A DNA stretch of 64,000 bases, taken from JAPLJU01 sp036725345. Lineage in GTDB: Bacteria > Desulfobacterota > Syntrophia > Syntrophales > UBA2192. The stretch spans positions 1 to 64,000 of the forward strand of contig DAIMEJ010000015.1 of the NCBI GenBank assembly GCA_036725345.1. Reading direction: 5' to 3'. The translations under genes were made by a program, and so were the position numbers. Below the pieces are notes generated by a model. The model was not told the origin of the DNA and ran no database searches. It was given only the letters and a program-made list of their open reading frames with translations. The stretch's first letter is position 1, and each line of letters begins with the position of its first letter. Positions 8,965 to 16,974 of the stretch are shown here, piece after piece.

Positions 8965-9573
8965 TTACTGAAACTCGCTCACATCCCCCTTACCCGCACG
9001 GATAACCTCCGGCATATCGTCCACGAGGCTGACGACGCTCGAGAGCTCCGGCGAAAGAATGCCGCCGTCGATCACCAGGTCAACGAGACGGCCGAACTTA
9101 TCGTCGATTTCATCGGGATCGCTCAAAATTTCCTCGTCGGCAACGGCTGCGCTCGTCGAGATGATCGGGTGGCCGAGTTCCGAGACAATCGCCAGGCAGA
9201 TCCGACTGTCAGGCACCCGTATGCCCGTCGTCTGCCGTTTGGACTGGAGCAGCTTCGGCACCATCCTCGAGGCCTCCAGTATGAAGGTGTAGGGTCCGGG
9301 CAGGAGCCGCTTCATGGTCTTGTAGGCGTAGTTGGAAACGAGGGCGTACTGGCTGATGTCCTTGAGGTCGGCGCAGATGAAGCTGAAGGGCTGCTTGTGG
9401 CTTCTTCGCTTGATCTCGTAAATTCTCTCTATGCCCCGCTTGTTGAACAGATCACAGCCGATCCCGTAGACAGTGTCCGTGGGGTAGATGATGATGCCGC
9501 CGTTTCTCAGGACCTCTGCCGTCCTGCGGACCAGGCGCACCTGCGGATTCTGTTGGTTAATGGATACAATCAT
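8965..9573 (-). CDS. Sua5/YciO/YrdC family protein (threonylcarbamoyl-AMP synthase-like)
   Basis: A 202-aa single YrdC-domain protein. Family members make threonylcarbamoyl-AMP for the t6A modification of ANN-decoding tRNAs; some YciO-type members have unclear roles. Visible motifs are GGIIIYPTDTVYGIGCD near residue 25, the KRRSHKQPFSFIC basic stretch near 56, and TTGIRVPDS and PIISTSAAV further on. There is no C-terminal Sua5 domain. It ends 15 bp before the rng start, so it is likely the promoter-proximal gene of that pair. The family is certain; TsaC versus YciO assignment is not. Confidence 0.88.
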   Translation of the reverse strand: MIVSINQQNPQVRLVRRTAEVLRNGGIIIYPTDTVYGIGCDLFNKRGIERIYEIKRRSHKQPFSFICADLKDISQYALVSNYAYKTMKRLLPGPYTFILEASRMVPKLLQSKRQTTGIRVPDSRICLAIVSELGHPIISTSAAVADEEILSDPDEIDDKFGRLVDLVIDGGILSPELSSVVSLVDDMPEVIRAGKGDVSEFQ

Positions 9574-10101
9574 ATATTCTCGGCTCCGGAAGGCGCAGAT
9601 GGCCGATCAGTGCAGCATCCGAAGCCTCGATTTCCGACGGGTCAAACTCAGCAATTTATAACTATCAAAAAATTAACTATTTAGCAATTTAAACTGAGGC
9701 AATCCGCCAACGTCTGAATACCCCCGGCTCCCCCCGGGACTCCGTAACTCGAATCCCCTGGAGTGCGAGGTTGTGAAACACCGTGACCTTGATTCCGAAT
9801 AATGCGCACAGGCATCCTTGATACAAGTTCCCGGAGAAATTCATTCAAAAAAGTTATCAACAAAAATAATTTATTCCTGCGTTAATTTTTAAGTTATCAA
9901 CAATCACAAAATTTATTTAAAGAAGCAGAAAATGTATATAAACGTCGCATTCAATCAAAATAATGTTGTTTTATTTTATCTGTTTTACAATTTAATTATA
10001 TGATATTTAATCATTATTTTGATTTTTAACCGCCTCTGAAACAAACACGCCCGGCGGACAGATCATGCTTTATTCTTACATGAAATGATACAGATTTACT
10101 A
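9574..10101. other. AT-rich intergenic region with two DnaA-box-like repeats
   Basis: No gene can be supported here. The segment from about 9840 is strikingly AT-rich in a GC-rich chromosome. It contains a 13-bp direct repeat AAGTTATCAACAA at 9851-9863 and 9891-9903, exactly 40 bp apart. Each copy holds TTATCAACA, one mismatch from the canonical DnaA box TTATCCACA. Poly-T/A tracts follow. It could be a DnaA-responsive control region for the pga promoter, an origin-like element, or simply an AT-rich bacterial enhancer. The normal oriC marker dnaA is not nearby. Confidence 0.5.
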
Positions 10102-10130
10102 TTGATTTTTTGTTAAAATGCAACTATAAT
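10102..10130 (+). promoter_or_regulatory. Sigma-70 promoter of the pga operon
   Basis: TTGATT (10102-10107) and a perfect TATAAT (10125-10130) are separated by 17 bp, in the AT-rich gap upstream of pgaA. Transcription would start near 10137, producing a leader of about 300 nt before the coding region. Confidence 0.7.
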
Positions 10131-10136
10131 AACGAT

Positions 10137-10444
10137 TACAACAAATGTGATACTGCCGAAGTTATGAAAAACATAAGTTTTGGCGAGTTTCGTTTGCGGA
10201 TCAATGTATATACCCAACACAAAAGCCTATTTTTGCCGGTTGATTTTTTTTCCTTTTTGTGCAACAAAAGCGAGCAAAGAACGAATGAAAAATTTTAACT
10301 GCTGCGGGAGGTCAACTGGGCTGAAAAATTTAATTTTCAATTTGCGCAACACTTTGTTTCCTGGCCTATGCGGTGTGCCTGTCGCTGGAACCGGTTGCCT
10401 GGAAAACCAGGGGGGGCAGAGCCTTTTATCTGCCCCCTTTTTTT
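10137..10444 (+). promoter_or_regulatory. Structured 5' leader with intrinsic terminator upstream of pgaA
   Basis: The leader ends in a strong terminator: GGGGGCAGA (10412-10420) pairs with TCTGCCCCC (10429-10437), followed by seven T. Upstream, GGTCAACTGG (10310-10319) can pair with CCGGTTGCC (10391-10399), with one bulge and two G-U pairs. This encloses a weak hairpin (10323-10338) and a stem GC-ACAC/GTGTGC (10346-10352 with 10373-10378), a three-way-junction layout. A competing hairpin CCTGG-AAAA-CCAGG (10398-10411) overlaps both the closing stem and the terminator base. This suggests attenuation control of exopolysaccharide genes. I could not match it to a known riboswitch class; the conserved GEMM-I (c-di-GMP) core is not evident. 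Confidence 0.55.
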
Positions 10445-10494
10445 GTCTCGCACCACGCCTGTTTGATTCTCTGGGCCGGTCCCTGCCGGGTTCG

Positions 10495-12801
10495 ATTCGG
10501 AAACCCCTTCTCCTGCTCATCGCGATTTTAACGCTGCTTGCGATTCATCCTGCCCCGGTCCGGTCGGACGGCAACCCGGATGCGACGGAGGCCACGCAGG
10601 AATATCAACAGGCCCTCCAGCTCATCGGGGAGGGGAAAAACCAGGAGGCTCTCCCCCTCCTGGAGCGTGCGATCACGGTGATGCCGGAAAACCGCAGGCT
10701 TCAGGCCGACTACGTTCTCTGTCTCGTCTGGACGGAAAACTACCGGAGGGCGGCGGATTATTATCTCGCCCACGAAGAGGGCCTTCAGGGGTTCCGGTAT
10801 GTCCCCCGCCACGCGGCGAAGGCATTCTACGAGCTTCGGGATTTTTCCAGGTCCCGCGACCTTTACCGTACGGCCTGGTCATATGACCGGGAGGACGGGG
10901 AGGCCTTCAAAGGGGTTGTCTACTCCTCCGTTCGTCTCGGGGATGTCCGCGGCGCCTATGAGGCCTGGGGTGAGGCCCGCCGGGAGGGGGTGATCCCGGC
11001 CGAAACAGTCCGTGCCATGGAGATCTACATCCTGGACTCGCTCGGGGCCGATCGAGAGGCTCTCGGCATGGCCAGGGCAAAGGAAGGGGTCGACGGCGCC
11101 ACGCTGGAATCCCTGCGAATCGATTCAGCCGTGATGCGGCTCCGGTGGGGTGAAAGCGAGGCCGCCATCGCCGAGCTCGAGGATATCCTCGCCAGGAATC
11201 CCGGCAATGACCGGGCCCGGTGGGACTACATCGCCGCCCTCAGAAAAAAAGATCGCATGGAGGAGGCCCTCCAGCAGTATGACATCCTGAAAAAAGAGAA
11301 CAAAGCCGTCCCCTACTGGGTCACCGAAGCTGTCGGCGACGCCTGCCTTTACCTGCACAGACCCGAGGAAGCCGAAGGCTTCTACCGGATGACGCTCGAA
11401 AAAAACCCCGATAACCCTTACACCGCGCTGATGGGACTCTTCTACACCTACGTGGACCTTCGCGAGTGGGAGAAGGCGGCTGAGACGTTCAAGCGGGTCG
11501 AGGCCCTCCTGGAGCAGGAAAAGCGCGGTCTCGAAAAGGCGCCGAACATCCTGGCCAGAAAGAGATATGAGGACGAAAAAAACCAAACGGTCGCAGCCCA
11601 GGGCTGGTTTCTGCTTTACCAGGACAAACTCGCCGAAGGACAGGCCCACTTTGAACACTACCTGAAAGAGGCCGGGTCCGACTCTGGGCTCAGGGCGGGT
11701 CTGGCCCATGCTTATCTGTGGCGTCACTGGCCCAGGAGGGCGCTGGAACAATTCGAGGTCGCGGAGACTATCGATCCGAATGACAAGACGGTCCAGATCG
11801 GGAAGGCCTGGACCCTCAACGATCTCAATCGCAAGAATGAGGCCCGCGCGCTCTCCGATCAGCTCTCCCTGCGCTACCCCACGGACCTGCACGTCAGGGA
11901 TCTCCGGGAGAGTCTCAAGGCGGAAGACATGTGGCACTTCGTCCCTGAAGCCTGGTTTTCCAGGGAGTTCGACGGTGCGGAAGAATACTGGTTCTACGCC
12001 ACGCTGGAGATCCCTTACTCACCGACATTCCGTCCCTACGTCCAGGTCCTTCGACAGGAGACATCCCAGGATATCGACGGGGAGACGATCCGTGAGAGTT
12101 GGGACCGGGCGGCAGTGGGTTTCAACTGGATCGTCACACCGGAAATACACTGGAAGCAGGCCTTCAGCTTTGATTATACCGAAGGCGGGGATGCGGGGTC
12201 CTACACGAAAGTGACCTGGTGGCCCACGGATCCGCTGAGGATCTCCGGCATGTTCGACTCCTTCAGCCTGGCCATCCCCCTCCGGGCGAGGGCGCGCGGC
12301 ATAACGGGAAAGACCGCCGCGCTCGATTTTTCTTACACCGAGAGCGATCTCAGGGAGTACGGCCTCACGGCCGGTTCGAACTGGCTGTCCGATGACAACA
12401 TCAATCCCTTCGGCAGCCTTCGCTACAGCCAGAACGTATACAATCATCCCGATGTCAAGGTCCGCATGGGATTTCTCTTCGACTACTCCCATTACACGGA
12501 CCAGGATGTCCCCTATTTCAGCCCCGAACACGATTTCACGCTGCTTCTGACGCCGACGGTTTTCTGGACCCATTACCACCGGTACGACCAGAGATGGCGC
12601 TCCGGCTTCTATCCCCGGGCGGGGGTGAATTACCAGACGGACTACGATTTCTACCCCGTCGCGGGAATCACCTACGAGCAGCTGATCACGCTATCCAAGA
12701 CACTCCAGCTGACCTGGAATGTGTCCTACGATATGAGAGTTTATGACGGAGACTACACACATGTCCTTGGCGCGTACGTCCAGTTGCAGTGGTTTTTTTA
12801 A
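10495..12801 (+). CDS. pgaA: PgaA-like poly-N-acetylglucosamine export porin
   Basis: Outer-membrane exporter of partially deacetylated poly-beta-1,6-GlcNAc. A signal peptide (RKPLLLLIAILTLLAIHPAP) precedes about 500 residues of TPR helices (e.g. QALQLIGEGKNQEALPLLERA, EAAIAELEDILARNPGNDRA). A C-terminal region rich in alternating aromatic strands (VTPEIHWKQAFSFDY) forms the beta-barrel. At ~769 aa it is close to E. coli PgaA (807). The start is unresolved. The frame stays open back to a TTG at 10180, but that part runs through the leader terminator, and after the terminator there is no ATG, GTG or TTG, only CTG or ATT (10495 used here). It is first of pgaABCD and overlaps pgaB by about 40 nt. 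Confidence 0.85.
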   Translation: MRKPLLLLIAILTLLAIHPAPVRSDGNPDATEATQEYQQALQLIGEGKNQEALPLLERAITVMPENRRLQADYVLCLVWTENYRRAADYYLAHEEGLQGFRYVPRHAAKAFYELRDFSRSRDLYRTAWSYDREDGEAFKGVVYSSVRLGDVRGAYEAWGEARREGVIPAETVRAMEIYILDSLGADREALGMARAKEGVDGATLESLRIDSAVMRLRWGESEAAIAELEDILARNPGNDRARWDYIAALRKKDRMEEALQQYDILKKENKAVPYWVTEAVGDACLYLHRPEEAEGFYRMTLEKNPDNPYTALMGLFYTYVDLREWEKAAETFKRVEALLEQEKRGLEKAPNILARKRYEDEKNQTVAAQGWFLLYQDKLAEGQAHFEHYLKEAGSDSGLRAGLAHAYLWRHWPRRALEQFEVAETIDPNDKTVQIGKAWTLNDLNRKNEARALSDQLSLRYPTDLHVRDLRESLKAEDMWHFVPEAWFSREFDGAEEYWFYATLEIPYSPTFRPYVQVLRQETSQDIDGETIRESWDRAAVGFNWIVTPEIHWKQAFSFDYTEGGDAGSYTKVTWWPTDPLRISGMFDSFSLAIPLRARARGITGKTAALDFSYTESDLREYGLTAGSNWLSDDNINPFGSLRYSQNVYNHPDVKVRMGFLFDYSHYTDQDVPYFSPEHDFTLLLTPTVFWTHYHRYDQRWRSGFYPRAGVNYQTDYDFYPVAGITYEQLITLSKTLQLTWNVSYDMRVYDGDYTHVLGAYVQLQWFF

Positions 12802-14704
12802 AAACGGCCTTCTTCTGTCCCTGGTCCTTGTCCTGCTGGCGGCCCGGCCCTGCGAGGGGGCGGACAGGTTCATCACGCTCGTCTATCACGACATCCCGGA
12901 GACGGCCGTCGAAAGGGACGACGTCTCGCAGCGGGATTTCGTAAACCAGATGGAGTATCTCCGAAGCCACGGCTACACCTTCATTAACCCCCGGGATGTC
13001 CTGGCGGCAGCCGCGGGGGAGGCCGCGCTTCCGGACAAGGCGGTTCTCCTGACCTTCGATGACGCCTACAGCAGTTTCTACACATTCGTCTATCCCCTGC
13101 TTCGCCTCTACAAGTGTCCCGCCGTGCTGTCCGTCGTGACCTCCTGGATCGACCAGGGCGTCGGCATCTACAAAGACAAGACCTTCATGACGTGGGCGCA
13201 GATCAGGGAAGTGGCTGACTCGGGGCTCGTGACCCTTGCTTCTCACTCCCATGAACTCCACCGGCTCGTGAGCGCCAATCCCCAGGGGAATGTCGAACGG
13301 GCGCCCTTCGCTTTTCTCTACCTCCCGGAAGAGAAGCGTTACGAGACGGAGGAGGAATTTCGAAAAAGGATTCGGGACGATCTTGCCGTGAGCGTACAAA
13401 TCCTGAGTTCGAAAGCAGGGGTTCGGCCCGCCATCCTCACCTGGCCCTTCGGAAGCTACAACACGCCGGGGCTCGAGGAGGCGAAGAAGCTCGGCTTCAA
13501 GATCATCATGACACTGGATTTCGGTTTTTCCGACGTGAAGAACCTCGACCGACTGAGCCGGCACTACATGGAATCCGAGATCGACTGGCTCCCGATCTTC
13601 AACGCTCACATGGCGCGCGGCCTCAGGCACAAGCACCAGATCCGGGGGGTTCAGGTCGATCTGGACAGGATCGTTGTGAAGGGGTCCTATGAGCAGAGCG
13701 ACCGGAACCTCGGCCTGCTCATCGAGCGGTTTCTGAAACTGGGCGTCAACACCGTATTTCTCCAGGGGTTCTGTGACGCGGAGGGTTCGGGGAACATCCG
13801 GTCCCTTTATTTCCCAAACAGCGTGCTGCCCGTCGAGATGGATTTTTTGAGTCATGCCGTGAACCGGCTGAGGGCGAGACAGATGAAAGTCCTGGTCTGG
13901 ATGCCGGCATTGAGCTTCGAATTGCCCGACGGGGAGCAAAACGAAGCGCTCAAGGTCCGTGAGATGACAGAGGGGAAAGTCACGGTGTCCCGGTCCTGGT
14001 ACCGGCGCATGTCCCCCTTCGACGGGCGGAGCCTGGACATAACCCGGGCCATTTTCCGGGACCTGGCGGCCCATGTGGATTTCGACGGCGTCTTGTTCCA
14101 GGATGACGCCTACCTCAATGACAGGGAGGATTTTCACCCCGAGGCCGTCAAAAAGTTCAGGGTGCTCTACGGCGTCGAACCGCGGCCGGCACAGGCGGAA
14201 AGCGATGCCGCCATGAAGGAAAACTGGATCCGGCTGAAGACCGAAACGCTGGACCGGTATCTCCTGGAGATCGCGGCGACCGTTAAGCGATACCGTCCTC
14301 ACGCCGTCATCGCGCGGAACATCTACAGCGAGGTCGTCACCAATCCCGGGGCGGAGGAATGGTTTGCCCAGGACCTGAACCGTTTCCTCAAGCATTATGA
14401 CTATACCGTTATCATGGCCTATGCCGCCACGGGAGGGGTTACGAAACCCAGGGGCTGGTATGAAAAACTCCATCGGGCGGTTGCGGACAAGGGTGAGGTT
14501 GATCGGGTCATTTTTAAATTGCAGGCCTATGACTGGGGCAACAAGGAGTGGCTTGACGATCAGGCGATCAGGGACGATCTGACATTTCTCCTGGCACTGG
14601 GCGTCCGTCACGTGGCTTATTACCCGGATGACGTTTTTCTCAACAAGCCCGACGTCGACGCGATCGCTTCCATCCTCTCCTCGCGGTACCGGGTCGATCG
14701 TTGA
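12761..14704 (+). CDS. pgaB: PgaB: poly-GlcNAc N-deacetylase with glycoside hydrolase domain
   Basis: PgaB removes acetyl groups from the polymer in the periplasm so it can be exported. After an N-terminal hydrophobic signal (about residues 15-30), the NodB-type deacetylase domain shows YHDIP, the metal-binding pair in LLTFDDAYSSF (~residues 95-105), and ASHSHELHR. The C-terminal half is the GHL13-like hydrolase domain, including DFDGVLFQDDAYLND. Length (~647 aa) matches E. coli PgaB (672). No clear lipobox is present, so it may not be a lipoprotein as in E. coli. I chose ATG 12761, nine bases after GGAG; ATG 12743 is the alternative. The 5' end overlaps pgaA. Confidence 0.92.
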   Translation: MSLARTSSCSGFFKNGLLLSLVLVLLAARPCEGADRFITLVYHDIPETAVERDDVSQRDFVNQMEYLRSHGYTFINPRDVLAAAAGEAALPDKAVLLTFDDAYSSFYTFVYPLLRLYKCPAVLSVVTSWIDQGVGIYKDKTFMTWAQIREVADSGLVTLASHSHELHRLVSANPQGNVERAPFAFLYLPEEKRYETEEEFRKRIRDDLAVSVQILSSKAGVRPAILTWPFGSYNTPGLEEAKKLGFKIIMTLDFGFSDVKNLDRLSRHYMESEIDWLPIFNAHMARGLRHKHQIRGVQVDLDRIVVKGSYEQSDRNLGLLIERFLKLGVNTVFLQGFCDAEGSGNIRSLYFPNSVLPVEMDFLSHAVNRLRARQMKVLVWMPALSFELPDGEQNEALKVREMTEGKVTVSRSWYRRMSPFDGRSLDITRAIFRDLAAHVDFDGVLFQDDAYLNDREDFHPEAVKKFRVLYGVEPRPAQAESDAAMKENWIRLKTETLDRYLLEIAATVKRYRPHAVIARNIYSEVVTNPGAEEWFAQDLNRFLKHYDYTVIMAYAATGGVTKPRGWYEKLHRAVADKGEVDRVIFKLQAYDWGNKEWLDDQAIRDDLTFLLALGVRHVAYYPDDVFLNKPDVDAIASILSSRYRVDR

Positions 14705-14771
14705 AAACCCCGGAACCGCCGGGCAAGCGTCCGGTCATTAAAAGTCGGCGGCGGTTGTCGATAGGAAGAAC

Positions 14772-16073
14772 ATGGGTTTTTTTGAAATCCTCGGACTTTT
14801 TGTATTCATCTACCCCCTCTACATGAGCATCACGTGGATGATCGGGGGGGTGCTCTTCAGCGTGCGGCGGGAAAAGAGAAACGTGCCCGATCTCAAGCAC
14901 CACCCCTTTTTCTCGATCATCATCCCGGCCCACGACGAGGAGGTTGTCATCGAGGAGACGATTCTCACCCTCAAAGACCTGAAGTATCCACGCTACGAAG
15001 TCATTGTCGTCAACGACGGGAGCACCGACAGAACGGCGGAAATCCTGGATCGCCTGGTCGCTGAAAACGCGGACTGGCTCAGGGTCATTCATCTGGATCC
15101 CAACAGCGGCAAGTCCAAGGCCACGAATGCCGGGGTCCTGGTCAGCCAGGGAGAGTTCCTGCTCGTTATCGATGCCGACTGTCTGATTGAAAAGGATGTC
15201 CTCACGTGGATGGCCTGGCACCTCATCGAGTTTCCGCGCGTCGGGGCCGTGACCGGAAATCCCCGGGTGAGAAACAGGACGACCCTCCTGGGCAAAATAC
15301 AGGTCGGTGAGTATTCGAACATCATCGGTCTCATCAAGAGAACCCAGCGGATCCTGGGGAAGGTCCTGACCGTTTCCGGCGTGATCGCCGCCTACCGGAG
15401 GAGCGCCGTTTTGGATTGCGGTCTCTTCGACAGCGACACGGTGACCGAAGACATCGACATCACCTGGAAGCTTCAGAAGAAATTCTGGGACATCCGCTAT
15501 GAACCGGGGGCCATCGCCTGGATCCTCGTCCCCGAAACCATCAAGGGACTCTGGAATCAGAGGGTTCGGTGGGCCCAGGGGGGCGTCGAGGTTCTCAAGA
15601 AGCATTTCGATATTTTCAAGGATGTCCGTTACCGGCGGATCGTGCCGGTTTACCTCGAGTATTTTACCGGGATCCTGTGGGCGCACGCTTTCGTGCTGAT
15701 GGTCGTCCTGTGGGCCGCCTCGGTGCTGACGGGCCTGGCCGTCGAAGGGTATAATATCCTTTTCCTGGCCGGAGAGAGGAAGATGAACTTCGTCGGCTTC
15801 GTGTTCGCGAGTCCCGTCTACCCTCGATGGTACGGCGCCATCCTGGGGCTCGCGTGCCTGCTGGAGTTTTTGACAAGCTTTATTATCGATTACCGGTACG
15901 AGAAGAGGGCGCTCTCCCGGTACTATTTCTTCGTCATCTGGTACCCGGCCGGCTACTGGATCCTGTCGTCGCTGGCCGCCATCAAGGGATTTTTTAACGT
16001 CGCCGTCGGAAGAGGAGTTACCGTCAAGTGGAAAAGCCCGGACAGGGGAATCCACACCCTGAAATCATCGTAG
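14772..16073 (+). CDS. pgaC: PgaC: poly-beta-1,6-N-acetylglucosamine synthase
   Basis: Processive family 2 glycosyltransferase of the inner membrane that polymerises UDP-GlcNAc. The 433-aa protein has an N-terminal membrane helix (residues 3-25) and the catalytic GT-A domain with VVNDGSTD, the DxD motif in VIDADC, TEDIDITWKL, and the processivity motif QRVRWAQGG. Three to four C-terminal membrane segments follow. The ribosome site AGGAAG lies just before the ATG. In E. coli the PgaC-PgaD complex is allosterically activated by c-di-GMP; whether that holds here is inference. pgaD overlaps its 3' end by 46 nt. Confidence 0.95.
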   Translation: MGFFEILGLFVFIYPLYMSITWMIGGVLFSVRREKRNVPDLKHHPFFSIIIPAHDEEVVIEETILTLKDLKYPRYEVIVVNDGSTDRTAEILDRLVAENADWLRVIHLDPNSGKSKATNAGVLVSQGEFLLVIDADCLIEKDVLTWMAWHLIEFPRVGAVTGNPRVRNRTTLLGKIQVGEYSNIIGLIKRTQRILGKVLTVSGVIAAYRRSAVLDCGLFDSDTVTEDIDITWKLQKKFWDIRYEPGAIAWILVPETIKGLWNQRVRWAQGGVEVLKKHFDIFKDVRYRRIVPVYLEYFTGILWAHAFVLMVVLWAASVLTGLAVEGYNILFLAGERKMNFVGFVFASPVYPRWYGAILGLACLLEFLTSFIIDYRYEKRALSRYYFFVIWYPAGYWILSSLAAIKGFFNVAVGRGVTVKWKSPDRGIHTLKSS

Positions 16074-16510
16074 ACAACCAGGCCAAGTCCAGGCTGCGCG
16101 TGGCCGTGGAGAGCCTTTTGACCGTGGCCTTCTGGATGCTGTACGTCTACATCCTGTTGCCGATCTTCACGCTGGTCCTGTGGGTCTTCGGTGTCCGGAC
16201 CATCTACGACGAGATCTTCGGCCTGAAGGGATACCTGGCGCTCATCGACCTCCTCAAGAACGGGGGGCTGATCACGATCGCCATCCTTGCCATTTTGGCC
16301 GGCTGGGCTTTCTATAATTATCGCATGTTCGTGTCGAGAGGCGAGAGGCGATCGAGCCGCGTGTCGATCACGAATGACCGTGAGGTTGCCCGTTTAATGA
16401 ACGTGGATCTGGACGCCCTCAAGGGCATCCGGCGGCTTACCCGGTTGAGAGTGAAAATCGACGGGGAACACTATCTCGTCGTCAGGGATGGTCCTGAAGG
16501 GATGAAATGA
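16028..16510 (+). CDS. pgaD: PgaD: poly-GlcNAc synthase accessory subunit
   Basis: A 160-aa inner-membrane protein with two hydrophobic segments: about residues 25-55 (VAFWMLYVYILLPIFTLVLW) and 80-100 (LITIAILAILAGWAFYNYRMF). A cytoplasmic C-terminus follows. It starts at GTG 16028 inside pgaC, so the two are translationally coupled, as expected for a synthase pair. PgaD proteins are poorly conserved; the assignment rests on position, size and the two-helix layout with the motif YNYRMF. The last ~40 residues (VARLMNVDLDALKGIRRLTR) are hydrophilic. An intrinsic terminator follows about 50 bp downstream, closing the operon. Confidence 0.88.
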   Translation: MEKPGQGNPHPEIIVDNQAKSRLRVAVESLLTVAFWMLYVYILLPIFTLVLWVFGVRTIYDEIFGLKGYLALIDLLKNGGLITIAILAILAGWAFYNYRMFVSRGERRSSRVSITNDREVARLMNVDLDALKGIRRLTRLRVKIDGEHYLVVRDGPEGMK

Positions 16511-16561
16511 CCGATGGCGGGCCGGTGACGCGGCGCTTCTGAAATCCGATTCAAACACGAA

Positions 16562-16588
16562 CCCCGGCGGTGTGCCGGGGCTTTTTTT
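16562..16588 (+). terminator. Intrinsic terminator of the pga operon
   Basis: CCCCGGC (16562-16568) pairs with GCCGGGG (16574-16580), followed by seven T (16582-16588). Confidence 0.88.
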
Positions 16589-16626
16589 AAGGGGTCATCT
16601 TCTGACCTCTTGATTACCTGACGGGC

Positions 16627-16935
16627 TCATTTCAGGTATGTCGGATTGCCTTTCGGGGGGAAGCCCCTGTCTTTGAGGACCTGTGCCATGGCTTCCACAG
16701 CAGTTTTAGTGTCGTCGTATACGATGGTTGCCGTGGCTTTCTCCATGTTGATCCGCACATCCTTCACGCCGTCCATCTTCTTCAAGGCGGAACTCACCCT
16801 GCCGGCGCTTCTTCACGTGTTACACCCGGGAACATTGAATTGAACGACCTTTTCAGCGGCCATGACGGATGTCGCCATAAAAATCAGGGAGAGGGCCAGC
16901 AGCGCCGCCAGAATCGCCGTCTTTCTCATCCGCAT
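16627..16935 (-). CDS. Exported heavy-metal-associated (HMA) domain protein, candidate selenoprotein (CxxU)
   Basis: On the minus strand, a frame from ATG 16935 (AAGGAG nine bases upstream) to TGA 16627 has a single internal stop, TGA at 16813-16815. Reading it as selenocysteine gives a 102-aa protein. It has a signal peptide (RKTAILAALLALSLIFMATSVMA), then a MerP/CopZ-like HMA domain: VVQFNVPGCNT-U-RSAG, SALKKMDGVKDVRINME, ATIVYDD and a C-terminal DRGFPPKG. The family's metal-binding CxxC becomes C38-x-x-U41. Homology runs unbroken on both sides of the UGA with no frameshift, which argues for recoding rather than decay. A hairpin with a G-containing loop follows the UGA. A nonsense mutation remains possible. 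It likely binds a soft metal in the periplasm. Confidence 0.75.
16786..16815 (-). promoter_or_regulatory. Candidate bacterial SECIS element with its UGA
   Basis: Nine bases after the in-frame UGA (16813-16815), GGC-A-GGG (16803-16797) can pair with TCCGCC (16791-16786). The stem has a bulged A and a five-base loop TGAGT containing G. The loop lies about 17-21 nt past the UGA, in the range described for bacterial SECIS hairpins. The stem is short, so this is suggestive only. Confidence 0.45.
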
Positions 16936-16974
16936 GAAAATTTCTCCTTCGAGTTGATGTCGTCAGGCGATATT

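Noticed and set aside
9681..9863. Small minus-strand frame (60 codons) in the AT-rich gap
   Set aside because: It has no recognisable ribosome site, no family similarity, and it crosses the DnaA-box repeat; not supported as a gene.
10110..10298. 62-codon plus-strand frame overlapping the pga promoter and leader
   Set aside because: Its start lies between the -35 and -10 of a strong promoter, and the product is unlike any family.
10300..10400. c-di-GMP-I (GEMM) riboswitch before pgaA
   Set aside because: The three-helix layout and a 3' GGTTGCC are suggestive, but the conserved 5' GGCAAAC and central GACGCAAAGCC are not present, so I do not name it as GEMM.
12686..14611. 641-codon minus-strand frame opposite pgaB
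   Set aside because: A shadow frame: pgaB on the plus strand has full domain motifs, and the antisense product shows none.
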